From NCBI GenBank assembly GCA_019096065.1, contig JAGUCH010000003.1, forward strand, positions 4,402,001 through 4,466,000: a stretch of 64,000 nucleotides of DNA. The letters run 5' to 3'. Source of the DNA: Paracyclopina nana (lineage: Eukaryota > Arthropoda > Copepoda > Cyclopoida > Cyclopettidae). The notes under the pieces are model-generated. The model did no database searches. It was not told the origin of the DNA and saw only the letters and a program-made list of their open reading frames with translations. Below, piece after piece: positions 1 through 10,234 of the stretch; within the stretch, counting starts at the first letter, position 1, and each line of letters begins with the position of its first letter. The position numbers and the translations under genes are program-made.

Positions 1-150
1 TCATTTCTATTATCAAAACTACAATCGTTTTTTGTACATGAACATAGAACAACAATATGCAACTTTTAATCATGGATGGCATTTGTACTTTGGTTGAAAA
101 AGCAGGTATATGTTCAGCAGAATGACAGTCAAAATTGGGCACAATAAAGT

Positions 151-570
151 TCATTTGGCCAGCTTTTCTTGAAGCCACTCAAGGCATAGCTCATCCAAGT
201 CAGTGAGCTCATACACTTTACTGACATCGGCTCTTTTCTCCAATTCAAGCTTTGAGCCGGCGTACATGACCATGAGCTCGGTCTTTGACTCTCTAGGACT
301 AGAAAAAATCAGGCAGAGTGGATAGCTCACTCTTGAATCTTGATGAACATTTGGGAAAGAGTAAAGAACAAATCTAGGCTGATGTTCAGGCAACTCCTCT
401 TTCAGCTCTTCAAGGGTGACATCTTCCATTAAGTCACCATCTGCTTTCAGCTCTTTGGAGTTAGGATCTATCTTGAGGATGAGAGCACGTGGCTTTTTTG
501 ACTGACTGAATCTGAACGCCTTGAGCTCAGAGTCCATTGCTTCGTCAATGCTGCACACTGATACCGCCAT
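151..570 (-). CDS. GMF: Glia maturation factor (ADF/cofilin family)
   Basis: A single-exon protein of 139 aa that matches glia maturation factor along its whole length (family size about 140 aa). GMF proteins bind Arp2/3 complex and promote debranching of actin filaments in the cytoplasm. The sequence shows the family core: the ELPEHQPRFVLYSF block in the middle, VSYPLCLIFSSP after it, and the MMYAGSK-like block (here LMVMYAGSKLELE) near residue 100. I take the ATG at 568-570 as start; an in-frame GTG two codons upstream extends the open frame but is an unlikely eukaryotic start. The gene is head-to-head with HMG-CoA synthase. It has no coding intron, unlike most neighbours. Identity is secure by family resemblance; expression is not visible from sequence. 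Confidence 0.92.
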   Translation of the reverse strand: MAVSVCSIDEAMDSELKAFRFSQSKKPRALILKIDPNSKELKADGDLMEDVTLEELKEELPEHQPRFVLYSFPNVHQDSRVSYPLCLIFSSPRESKTELMVMYAGSKLELEKRADVSKVYELTDLDELCLEWLQEKLAK

Positions 571-1771
571 TGCCACGAAATGTTACCTTTCAAAAAGCTA
601 GGAACTCCTCCACCCACAACAAAGTCTAAGTGATCCGACAACAATGATGGATCGGCGAAAAAGACCGAAATGAGCTTTTCAATTTTTCGGCATCAACATC
701 ATCTTTAGATTTAAGATAAATATCAAGTAGTACTGGGGGTATTTTTTAACCAAAAGCGAAACCACGACCTTTGATTTAAATACAACCATAAATAGGTTTG
801 TTACATAAAGTAAACTCATTTTGCCTTAGAAATATAAGCTTTGTATACAATTTTTATATTTAAAGAACGCAAACACAAAAAAGATGTTGGAATCTTGCTT
901 GCTCATTTGCGCTTATCGATCACCATATTTCTGACGGAACTTTTTAAATTGAAAACATTTCAGTAAATTTCTCGTGAAATTGCAGTGAAAATTTAGCTTA
1001 GTCTATTTTTCGATTGGATGTGTGCGCTCCAGTTGGAAAGACTTTTGCGCTATCATTGAAAATTTTAATCTTTCCACCAATCTTTTAGGACGCAACCTCT
1101 TACTATTTTTAGGTCGGTTCCATGCGGAACACGTAATAGTGGATTGCAAATGAAACCTCTCGTCAAATTAAAGGGCAATAATGTTCAAAATTCGAGAATT
1201 TTCTCCTCTTTCTTTGTATTTACGAAAATTACTTTTCATGGATCGTAAATTATAATCCTTGTATAAGGAAGCTTTCACGTGCAAATTCAGCTGAAAAGAG
1301 ATTATGAAAGCCGGTGTTAAAGTAACATCAGCAGATTTGACATACCGCGTTGGTCGGACATGTTTAAGTAAGAGAAGAAATTATGATTTAATCACCATTC
1401 CGGTTTTTGAGCCGTGGTCCTCTACAGCCAAGAGCGAGCGCTCGCGCCTTCACATCTTGGTCGATCCAACAGGTATCGCAACAGTTAGACGGAGGAGAAA
1501 CTTCCTCCATTCCAGGCTGACTTTGCACACTTGACAAGAGAGTTTCACCTGAGCCCCGAGCGGTATTCTTTGCCATCACGGGGGCTGGCAGCAGAAGAAG
1601 ACGAAGAAGAAAACTGAAGTGCTGACGTTGATGTGGCCACTCCTCTCTGAGCTGCTTGCTGCATGCACATTTTAAAGGAGGCCATGGTGAAGTGAAGCTC
1701 GTCGAAAAAAGAGAAGATTTTGCTACGACTCTGGTGCACGAACCTGACCATAACAAACAAAGAATCTCGCC
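571..1771. other. Shared 5' region between GMF and HMG-CoA synthase
   Basis: This 1.2 kb stretch separates two divergently transcribed genes, so it should hold both promoters and 5' untranslated sequence. It is AT-rich up to about 1390 and then less so near the HMG-CoA synthase start. A very short upstream open frame (ATG at 1684, three codons) lies in the probable leader. The longer open frames here, for example 1304-1534, resemble no protein I recognise. Confidence 0.4.
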
Positions 1772-3265
1772 ATGATGAATGGAGACCATGTCAATGGAGG
1801 CCCCTGGCCCGCGGATGTGGGCATCAAAGCCATGGAGATCTATTTCCCATCCCAGTACGTTGATCAGACCGAGCTGGAGGTGTTTGACAAGGCTTCAGCT
1901 GGAAAGTACACGGTGGGCCTGGGCCAGACCAAAATGGGCTTTTGCACCGACCGCGAGGACGTGGCCTCACTCTGCTTGACCGTGGTGGACAATTTGATGA
2001 CGAAAACTGGAATGTCCTATGCTGACATCGGCCGACTTGAAGTGGGCACCGAGACCCTGATTGACAAGTCCAAGTCTGTCAAGAGTGTCCTCATGCAGCT
2101 CTTTGTTGACAGTGGCAACTCTGACGTGGAGGGCGTGGACTCGACAAATGCTTGCTACGGTGGAACTGCAGCCTTGTTTAACTCCATTTCTTGGATTGAG
2201 TCCTCCGCCTGGGATGGCAGGCTGGCCTTGGCAGTCTGTGCTGACATTGCTGTCTATGCCTCTGGGTCTGCCAGGCCAACTGGGGGGGCTGGAGCTGTAG
2301 CCATGCTAATTGGCCCTAACGCGAGCCTGGTTCTTGAAAGGGGGCTGAGAGCTTCCCATGTGGCTCATCAGTATGACTTCTATAAGCCTAACCTATCCTC
2401 CGAATATCCCACTGTTGATGGGCCTTTGAGCATCAAGTGCTACTTGCAGGTACTACTATATTTTTGGCTTTGGCTGTTGGTATTTCCGTATTAATTGCGA
2501 AATTTCTGCTTCAAATAGGCTCTTGACAAGTGCTATGGTCTTTATAAGGCTAAGGCTTTCAAGGAAAACGGGAACAAGGTCGACCTCAACTCTTTCGATG
2601 CCATCCTATTCCATTCCCCCTATTGCAAACTCGTGCAAAAGTCCCTGGCCAGGCTTGCGTTCAATGACTTCAAGGCCTCTCCAGACCAATACCCTGACAC
2701 CCTCCAGACCTCATTTGCTCAGATATCGTTGGAAGACTCCTACTTCAACAGGGAAGTGGAGAAGGCCTTCATGGATTTGTCAAAGGGCACCTTTGACGCC
2801 AAGACGAAGAATTCTTTGATGATAGCCACCAATGTGGGCAATATGTACACTCCGTCCCTCTACGGTGGCCTCGTCTCCTTCATTTGCAGCCATGAAAAGG
2901 TGCAAGATTTGGTGGACAAACGGGTGGCCTTGTTCAGCTACGGCTCCGGCCTTGCCAGTTCCTTTTACTCTTTGCGAGTGAAGCCCAATCCTGGCCTTGA
3001 TGAACTTCATCACCACTTTAGAACTGACGTTCTTGCTCGCCTCAAGGGTAGGACAAAAATCAGTCCTGAGGACTTTGCCAAGACCATGCAGTTGAGAGAG
3101 GACACCCACCACTTGGCGCCCTATAGCCCTGTTGGCTCCGTGGATGACCTCTTCCCCTCAACATGGTATTTGGCTTCTGTAGACGAGAAGTATCGCCGAA
3201 CATACCTCAAGCTTGGCGTAGAATCTGCCAGCAGCGAGACTCCTGCAGCAGCTGCAGCCACCTAA
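1772..3265 (+). CDS. HMGCS1: Hydroxymethylglutaryl-CoA synthase, cytosolic type
   Basis: HMG-CoA synthase condenses acetyl-CoA with acetoacetyl-CoA in the mevalonate pathway. Exons are 1772-2449 and 2519-3265, giving 474 aa, within the family range. The intron of 69 bp is phase 0. The catalytic Glu is at about residue 94 ([12 protein letters not shown]), the nucleophilic Cys at about 128 ([15 protein letters not shown]) and the catalytic His at about 258 ([16 protein letters not shown]), so the active site looks intact. There is no mitochondrial leader before the conserved N-terminal block, so I call the cytosolic form. Two ATGs stand next to each other at 1772 and 1775. The protein ends in a short alanine-rich tail. 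Mevalonate kinase of the same pathway lies 55 kb away on the other strand. Confidence 0.97.
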
Positions 3266-3459
3266 TTGTAATAATGCTCATGCTATGATGATAATCTGAA
3301 CTTTGTAGAAAAAAAAGTTGAAATTTAACAGCCACAATTCGTACAACAAGTGCTATACAAAAAAAGTCTTCCCATTCATCATGTTTTGTTATTCTATTGA
3401 CAACAAACTGTGAGAAATATACTAATTCAGTATACAATTGTTAAGATTATTATCCTTCA

Positions 3460-3921
3460 TTATAGAAGAATGATGGCGGCAGCCAGGACCGCATGGAACA
3501 CGATTTCGGTTTCATCGGACATCTCATCATCATCTGGGTCTCCTCGCCTGCGACGAACCATCACGGTAACTAAGTAGTAGATGACTGCAAAGAGAGCAAT
3601 CCATCCGGTCACGAATAAACTCCAGAGAATTCTGGCTGGATTGGCTACCAGCAGTAGGTACGCCACTTCCGTCCAGGACTTGGTGGCTTTAATTTGACGG
3701 TATTGGCTCCGAAGGATGGCAATGGCGCAAACGTTGAGGATGATTTCAATGCTGATGCGTCTGACGATTCGAATAAGGAACTCTCCTCTTTCTTCAGATG
3801 CCTCGTAGATTTGGCGGTATTTGTCAAATGAGCACACGGCGTTTAGTAACGTGACAATCAGGAAAAAGTGAAAGTTGTAGCAAAGTTCGTCAGACACCGC
3901 CAATCCTAATAAGTTCACCAT
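3460..3921 (-). CDS. Small four-helix membrane protein, unrecognised
   Basis: An open frame of 153 aa that I do not recognise. It has four clearly hydrophobic stretches: about residues 16-31, 57-71, 98-125 and 139-153. A basic-then-acidic loop lies between the third and fourth (VMVRRRRGDPDDDEMSDE), as expected for a cytoplasmic face. The C-terminus ends inside the last helix. The ATG at 3921 opens the frame shortly after a possible splice acceptor at about 3926, so a non-coding 5' exon is possible. It sits between HMG-CoA synthase (convergent) and the exonuclease-like gene (same strand, about 100 bp upstream). The hydrophobic periodicity argues for a real membrane protein, but there is no family match to name it. 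Confidence 0.55.
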   Translation of the reverse strand: MVNLLGLAVSDELCYNFHFFLIVTLLNAVCSFDKYRQIYEASEERGEFLIRIVRRISIEIILNVCAIAILRSQYRQIKATKSWTEVAYLLLVANPARILWSLFVTGWIALFAVIYYLVTVMVRRRRGDPDDDEMSDETEIVFHAVLAAAIILL

Positions 3922-4009
3922 GCTTCCTAGTCGGAGAAGTCAAAAATATGAAATGATATGCTGAGAAATTGCACTCAACACTCTTTTAGTTTTTGCTGCG
4001 CCTGCAGAG

Positions 4010-4015
4010 TTTATT
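4010..4015 (-). terminator. Polyadenylation signal of the exonuclease-like gene
   Basis: A canonical AATAAA on the minus strand lies about 10 bases after the stop codon of the exonuclease-like gene, implying a very short 3' untranslated region. Confidence 0.6.
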
Positions 4016-4025
4016 TTTGAAGTAA

Positions 4026-4889
4026 TTACTGCTCTCTGTTCCTGGACATCATGGTATCGTGATAGGACGCTACCAAGGATTGAAAGCATTGGTATTGCAG
4101 CTTGATGGTTGCAGCAGCGCAAATTTCCTTGATTATGTACACAGTTTCCATGGAAGAGCGATGTCTTGGAGGATTTTGTCTCACAACCAACCTGTAGAGC
4201 ACGTCCAGGTTGCGGCTATGGCCTGCCAATATGCGACGCTCTACTATAAAAAAAATTTCCGTATAATTTGTGGCCAATTGTGCGTCAATTACTTACGATG
4301 AGGGAAGATCTCTACAAAGAATAAGTTGGTGTCAAACAGATAAGCTTTTGCGATTCCTTGTAAGGAGAGGCCAAATGAGCGCATGTTGTTGTGGAGCAAC
4401 CTCGCATTGAACTTGCCATGGGTTACCTATAAGTATGCATTACCTCATTGATGAGGCTAATGAGTTATTTATAGCGACGCTTACCAATGCCACAACATTG
4501 CCAGGCCTATGAATCACATCATTGGCCAAAAAGTTCAAGAAGTCCCGAAGGCCAGCCTCGCGGCTCATGGCCTCTCTGACCTCGGTGTTATGGTGATGCA
4601 ACTTCCCTTCCTTCATGCAGAATTTGGTTTGATGGGTCACGAGGGGGTCAATTGGGACTGTGGGCTGCATGAACACTTGGTATTCCATGCCTCTGTAGTC
4701 AGCTGAGATTGAGATAATCTGGACATTTTGGCCGTAATCCTCTGGTTCAGGAAAACGAGTCCTTCGTTCAAATCTGGTAGTATCCAAGTGAAAGAAAACA
4801 GGGCAATGCTTTTGCACGTTGTTTGAAATTGGGTTAAGTCTGACCATTTGGCTTGGGTTTGCCATCGGATTTTGGTGAGGTAGAGCCAT
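4026..4889 (-). CDS. DEDDh exonuclease-fold protein, probably inactive
   Basis: Exons on the minus strand are 4889-4485, 4426-4297 and 4243-4026, joined by introns of 58 and 53 bp; the model gives 250 aa in one frame. The order of motifs fits a DnaQ/exonuclease III-type domain. A first strand motif HLDTTRF (residues about 40-46) sits where DLETTGF is expected, then a run ending MQPTVPIDPLVTHQT, a second motif VALVTHGKFNARLL where HNGxxFD is expected, and a last motif GHSRNLDVLYRL that keeps the H-x4-D pair. The first Asp is replaced by His and the third-motif Asp by Asn, so metal-dependent catalysis is unlikely. The maternal RNA-localisation protein exuperantia has a similarly degraded domain, but I cannot claim orthology. 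The frame stays open upstream to 5099, so the start is uncertain. Confidence 0.65.
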
Positions 4890-5213
4890 GATGATGATCC
4901 AAGTTTCACAGCTGCTAAGCTCTTTGACTTCAGTGGCGCATTTGCAACTGAGAGACGCTATATGTAGATGATTACCGCGCTCGCTGAGCGTTCCGATCCT
5001 AATTGACGTAAATTTTGGATAGATGCAACTGCGATGCTTTTTGACGCAATTTCCCAACAAAACCAGACACGCTACTGAAGAGATACATAATGTAATCAAG
5101 GAGCAATTATCTTAATATAGAGAAATTATTCATTAAGTGAGTTCATTGCGACAATCAAAGAAATGCAAATTATGGCCATTTTTCCTGCGTTGAAAGCAAA
5201 AAGCAACCAAATG
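4890..5213. other. Upstream region of the exonuclease-like gene
   Basis: The reading frame of the exonuclease-like protein stays open from 4889 to 5099, but that part shows no family resemblance and is taken as leader or promoter. It lies directly downstream of the uncharacterised charged protein on the same strand. No other feature is seen. Confidence 0.3.
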
Positions 5214-5907
5214 TCAATAGGTTTGTACTCTTAATTCCTTGATTTGGCTTCCTTTAAAGGGTTTTCTCGTTCGTTTCGCTTTTTCGACAGGCTTCCTTGC
5301 CGCGTCTTCAATCTATTATTTATAAAACCAGAAATTAATGAAGTTATGAAATATAGTGCTTGATAAAAGTTACCAATGCTGATCTTGTTATAATTCTAGG
5401 TTGATAAAAATCGCGTTCATCTTCCTTATCGTCTCTAATTTGCAAGTCTTCTAGCTCGATGTCAATAACTTTAACTTCGTCACAGATTGAGATGAGTTTT
5501 TCCTCTACTGATTCATGAAAGGAATTCTTTGCGTGGTTTACTGATTTGTCAAAATGGGTTTTCATCATATTTTGAGTACAATATGTGTCCGCCTCATCTT
5601 TGATTTCACATTCCATATTCTTTTGCAGGTTGGTTACCGCGTGGAATTTTAGTTCACCATAGGTTTCTTTTTTAACGTGATCCTCTTGGTAAATTTCGTT
5701 TTCGCATATCATAGCGCAAATTCCATTGTCGATGCTCATTTTATAATCACGCTTCCACTTTTCTTCAGGTGAAGATTCTTCATTGATGGCCCCAGCTGTT
5801 AGATTTTCGTCAATTAGCAAAAGTGATGGTTTGGTAGCTACATTTAGGCCAATCCATGACGAATCCGTGCTTTTGCGCACCTTTTTTGTTTCATGGGTCG
5901 TTTTCAA
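5214..5907 (-). CDS. Uncharacterised charged protein, 5' end unresolved
   Basis: I do not recognise this protein. A minus-strand open frame from about 5907 to 5375 is rich in Asp, Glu, Lys and Asn. A donor at 5374 (GTAACT) and an acceptor at 5313 join it in phase 0 to an exon 5312-5214 that encodes a strongly basic tail (KPVEKAKRTRKPFKG) and ends in a stop. The 62 bp intron is typical for this window, and the basic tail looks like a nuclear localisation signal. No in-frame ATG opens the frame at the 5' end, so one or more upstream exons must be missing from the model, or the ORF is not real. Only the splice agreement and the composition support it. Confidence 0.4.
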
Positions 5908-6254
5908 AGTCGCCTCATATGTTACACTTTTTTACGGTAATCTCTCCCCGAAAAAGATCCTTTCACTTTTGTACCGTTATATATCAAGATCAGATTGTTG
6001 CCATCATTCTCTATGTATTTTTTCTCTTCCTGATATCTTCGGGTAAGTTTCCAACCCTCAGATCATAGGACTTATTAGCTCGAAAGCCTTGTCCTGTTAA
6101 ATCCATTGAAAAGCTAAGACTGAGGAGGCCGCTTAAAATCAATACAGCCTCGTTGAGAGTAATTTTCCATTGATTATGGAGTCTAAGGAATGGAACATGA
6201 AAATAAGACTGTGTATGATAAATGCGCAGCTTTTTGGTGTTAATTCGGTTTATA
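5908..6254. other. 3' flank of the TRPA gene
   Basis: This 350 bp stretch lies between the TRPA stop and the charged protein. Open frames here (for example 6011-6292 on the minus strand) run into the TRPA tail and resemble nothing known. It probably holds the TRPA 3' untranslated region and any missing first exon of the charged-protein gene. Confidence 0.3.
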
Positions 6255-9200
6255 TTAAATTTTTTTGCTAATCTCGACGAGAAGCTTCTCAATTGAGTTT
6301 AATTTAGCTTCCAGATTTTCTATCTTGTCCTCTTTTAGCTTCTCACTGATAATCTTCTTCGCAGAGGAGATAATGTTGGCGTCCATGATTTCAACATTGA
6401 GGCAATTTGCGCAATGGGTGGACCTATCATTGGGCCTTATTGTCAATTTTGCCTCTTTCATAAAACTATAGAACAGCAGGATGCCAGTGGCTCCGGTGAT
6501 CTTGTGAAACACATCTTGAACACTTTTGTGCTTGTAAAGTTGAACGCAGCAAGACAAGCTTGGAATGCTTTTAACCCATTTGAAGGCTGGCCAATTGGAC
6601 AGGAAATCAAAGGGGTCTCCCAAAAGGACCGACTCAGTGTAGGAAATTGTGTCAACCCTCGAGATGTAAGTGACAATTTCAGCCTTCTCCTGAATCAAGC
6701 CAGTGTCAGAGACTGCTAAGCCATTGAGCAAGTTCATCAGGACCACCACAATGAGAAAGACAAAACTGAGGAAAAATACATAGGCCAAAGGGCTCAAAGG
6801 GCCATCAAGGTTGACAGGAATGTCAGAGAATTCCAATTCACCCACGAACATGGTTGACGTCTTCACAAGCGCCAACCAGGGCTGATTGAAAAATATGTAG
6901 TCATCATCGGTGGTAGGAGATCCATCGTCTTTGTGCAGCATAATATAAAAGCCCAGACCGAAAGCCACAATGAAAAATGCATACCAAATAAGGAAGAAGA
7001 AAAAGGTGCCCATCACCTTGTAAAACATGGTCACGTAGACATTATACCTGAAATGGGTTGATTTTAACAAAATAATGCCTATTCAGAAAATGTCAAACTC
7101 CAAATTGTACCTTGTTAGTTTGGGGTGCTTTCCAACTAGAGTGATTAATTCAGCCCATGATAGTACAATCACTAGGGCTGACAGATGGCGTTTCAAAGCA
7201 TTGAAACTTTCCTCATCATCTTTGTGGAACAAAATCACTCCAATGATGACAATTGAAGAGACTTCTATCCAGTTCTCTGGGCTGAACATGTACCTTCGTA
7301 GGCTGACTGTCATTTGGAAAAACTCTCTTGTTGCGAGGAGACTGGTCAGTATGATTAAAGCTGCATAGAGGCTTTCGGCTCCAAGAATCAGAATAGCAAT
7401 TTGGCCCAAAATCAAGCCCACCTCTATCCAGTTCGAAAATACAAGTCCCAGCATTTGTCTGCAGCTTACTCCTTCGTCGAGGCTGTCATCATTTTCACTT
7501 TTGGACCGGTTGACTCGAATGACATCCTTCAGATCAGCATTCCAGTCCTTGAGAATGAAAGCAATGATCAAGACAGTAAAGACTGCGTAGAGTCCATGGA
7601 AAAATGGGATTGACTGGTTAATCTCAGCTTTGATTGAGTTGCCACCAAAATGCTGGAAAATGTACCACGTGAGGATGAAAACAAAAAGGAGGTAAAACCT
7701 CAAGTTTCTGTTGAAGTATCGCCGGATTCTTGACCATTTCAACCACAAAAAAGATGTTATGACAGGATGCTTCAATAGATGGCGGTGCTCCTTAGATTGT
7801 CCCATGTGCCAAAGAGCTTCCGTTTCCGGCAGAGCAGTTTTCATATCAGCTGAGCTAACCAGTTTCACCTGTTCAGCTGATTCCGGATCAACAACTGACT
7901 TCCTCAGAACTTGAGGCAAATCGTCATTGGAAGGAGCTATGAAGCAATAGTCAAAGGTCAGTTCAAAGTTTTCATGATTAACATCTCCATGGTTGGCTTT
8001 CATGCAGAACTCTGTTAAAAAAGCTTCAAAGGTCTCGGGCAGGATTTGAGTAATGGCCACCTCACCCCATTGGTTCTTCATGCCAATATTAGCACCAGCT
8101 TCAAGTAAGTACCTAAAATTAAACTTTTCTAATAAAGCTAGTTGAGCAACCCTTGATGTGCTTCAACCTACCTTGCTGCATCTTGAGGCCATCTTTGAGC
8201 AGCATAGTGTAAGGCGGTGTTTCCATTAATGTCTTTTTTGTTGATGATGGCCTTGAGACTGCTTTTGAGGGAGTCAATGAGAACTTTAAGGTCTTCAACT
8301 CTTCTATTGTCACTTTGCTTCAGGTAGCAATGGAGCAGGGTTTCATTAGTGGTCTCTTTAAAAGCTTTGACATCAGCCTTATTAGCAATTAAAGAAAGAA
8401 GAGTCTGATTGTCTCCCAATGATGCTGCAATTAGTACTGGGCTCATCATGGAGCCCTCTGCTTTGCCATCAGGATTGGCTCCATTTTGCAGTAAAGCTTC
8501 CACAAGTTCAGCCTTTTTTGCATAGCATGCCTTTTGTAGCAAAGTGAAGCCTCCAGCCTTGAACTTGTCTAGCTGGTTGTCATCAACTTCTAAAAGGAGA
8601 CTCTTGAAAAGGTCTACATCATGATTATTCTCCAAATCCTCAATGATAGCAGCCAGATTTTCCAAAGTGCCAACACTAGTTTGTCTAGCTAGATCAGCTT
8701 TGACTTTTGGTATGGCATCAGGGCTCAAGTGGGGAAATTTCCCTTTCAAATGGTCTCTCAGAGGCTTCCCAAAAAGCTTGTGCTCTAGGTCAGCATTGTG
8801 TGCGATAAGAAGTCTCACAGAGACTTCATCATTGGCTTTGATGGCCAAGTAAAGAGGTGTTTGTCTGCCCTTGTCGTCCTTGATGTCAGATTCAATATTG
8901 GGCTGACTGAGCAGAAATACCACCATTTCAGTCAAACCTTGGTGAGAGGCAAAGTGCAGAGCTGTTCTACCATCACTGCCAGAGGTGGAATTAAGAGCAG
9001 CACCAAACTTGACCAGAAGTTTGACAGCTTCGAGGTTGGCCTTTTTGGCTGCATAAATCAGGGGAGTGATTTTGAGATCAAAGCTGTAAAGGCTAGGATC
9101 AGCTCCAGACCTCAGAAGGACATCAATAAAATCTGTTGCTTGCATCTCAATGGCTAGGAGTAATAGAGTTTTGTCATCCTCACTTGGCAGAGGCTGGTTG

Positions 9201-9683
9201 ATCCAGTGCTCTTTGGGCATAACCTTGTAATTTCCCTCCAAATCATCACTGACCACTTCATTGATGATATCAACAAACATGGGTAGCTCTCCATTTTTCA
9301 TGCAGTAAACTGCATTTACCTGAAAGTATGGATATGATTATGGAACAAACGAATTAAAATATCCTTACATCCTGCATGGCATACACCTAAGGAAAACTTA
9401 CGAAAGGGTTAAAAAAAAATTACAAACGAATTATAGTCAATGCCTCAAGGTTAGCATTATTTGCACACTTTGAGAAATTGTTGCTGGCAAACCCAGAAAA
9501 CTGGCTCAATGACCATTCTTTAATCGGAAGCAATGATACGAAAACAGGTTATGCACTTACATGGGGCTCTCCAACGCAGCTGCCTGTCCTGACAAGGTCC
9601 CCAATTTTGTCCTTTTTCATGCTTTTAAGCTCCATTTTTCTTGTGGTGCATGAATCATCAGCTGCAGACCGATCCACTCCCAT
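6255..9683 (-). CDS. TRPA-family cation channel, painless/pyrexia-like
   Basis: Exons on the minus strand are 9683-9561, 9319-8172, 8112-7111 and 7047-6255, giving 1021 aa with every junction in frame (phases 0, 2, 2). The N-terminal half holds ankyrin repeats (for example GRTALHFASHQGLTEMVVFLL and GNTALHYAAQRWPQDAA). Several hydrophobic segments follow from about residue 560. The most recognisable are the S4-like segment ending SWAELITLVGKHP, an S5 segment ending AFGLGFYIMLH, a pore loop region, and an S6 segment running into NLLNGLAVSDTG, the signature of arthropod painless/pyrexia-type TRPA channels. A C-terminal coiled coil closes the protein. Such channels are plasma-membrane cation channels for heat, chemical or mechanical stimuli. 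I cannot assign painless against pyrexia or waterwitch with certainty. The start ATG lies only 65 bp after the stop of the RGS-like gene. Confidence 0.9.
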
Positions 9684-9748
9684 TCCAGTCCAAAAGAAGC
9701 AGTGGGAGAAAGTACGACATGTATTTCAAATCTTTGGCGCCACTTTAC

Positions 9749-10234
9749 TCATAGAATACTGAGGAGGCAAGCAATCATGGCATTTTGAGATGGCAACGTG
9801 GACAGAAACTTGATGAAAACTGGCTCTAATCCTTCGTGCCAAATGAGTGCATCATCCTTGGCTCTGCTTAAAAGCGAGAAATGCTCCTCCGAGAAATCGC
9901 TATCGGCGGGAATGTCGGCTAGTTTTTCGCTCAATTTGCCGTTGGACAGAGGCAAAGGCTCCTCTTGGAAGAACTCTTGCAAGATTTGGCCAAAAAGATG
10001 GCTCTTCTGTTTCCTCTTTAGAGTTTTTCCAGAGTCGCTCAGAATTTGATGTCCAACCAAGAATTTCAGTATGGCAATTTCTTCCGTCAAATCACGCGAG
10101 GTCAAATAAGTGAGGAACTTCTGCGACCAAATATTGTCGTTCATCGCGCTAGTGATTTTCTCCAACGAAGGGCTTGAGACTTCATGAGCAACAGCTCTGA
10201 TCAAATTCTCCAAGGACCTCGGCGCCCGATCCAT
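9749..10234 (-). CDS. RGS-domain-like protein
   Basis: A single-exon frame of 161 aa beginning at the ATG at 10234, four bases after a possible splice acceptor (TTTTGCAG), so a non-coding 5' exon is likely. Residues about 35-155 resemble the all-helical regulator of G-protein signalling fold: FLTYLTSRDLTEEIAILKFL corresponds to the FxxFLxSE.SEEN helix pair, ILQEFFQ to the central helix, and EPVFIKFLSTLP to the final helix. The Asn of the SEEN motif that contacts the G-alpha switch region is replaced by Ile and the usual Trp is absent, so GTPase-activating activity is doubtful. The assignment is by pattern only. The TRPA start codon follows its stop by 65 bp on the same strand. Confidence 0.5.
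   Translation of the reverse strand: MDRAPRSLENLIRAVAHEVSSPSLEKITSAMNDNIWSQKFLTYLTSRDLTEEIAILKFLVGHQILSDSGKTLKRKQKSHLFGQILQEFFQEEPLPLSNGKLSEKLADIPADSDFSEEHFSLLSRAKDDALIWHEGLEPVFIKFLSTLPSQNAMIACLLSIL

Noticed and set aside
1304..1534. 76-codon plus-strand frame before HMG-CoA synthase
   Set aside because: No family resemblance and it lies in the divergent promoter region; likely chance or leader sequence.
5783..6068. Overlapping plus-strand frames rich in Phe and Leu
   Set aside because: They mirror the minus-strand AT-rich exon and show no protein pattern of their own.
6011..6292. 93-codon minus-strand frame overlapping the TRPA end
   Set aside because: It overlaps the TRPA tail in another frame and resembles nothing; treated as chance.
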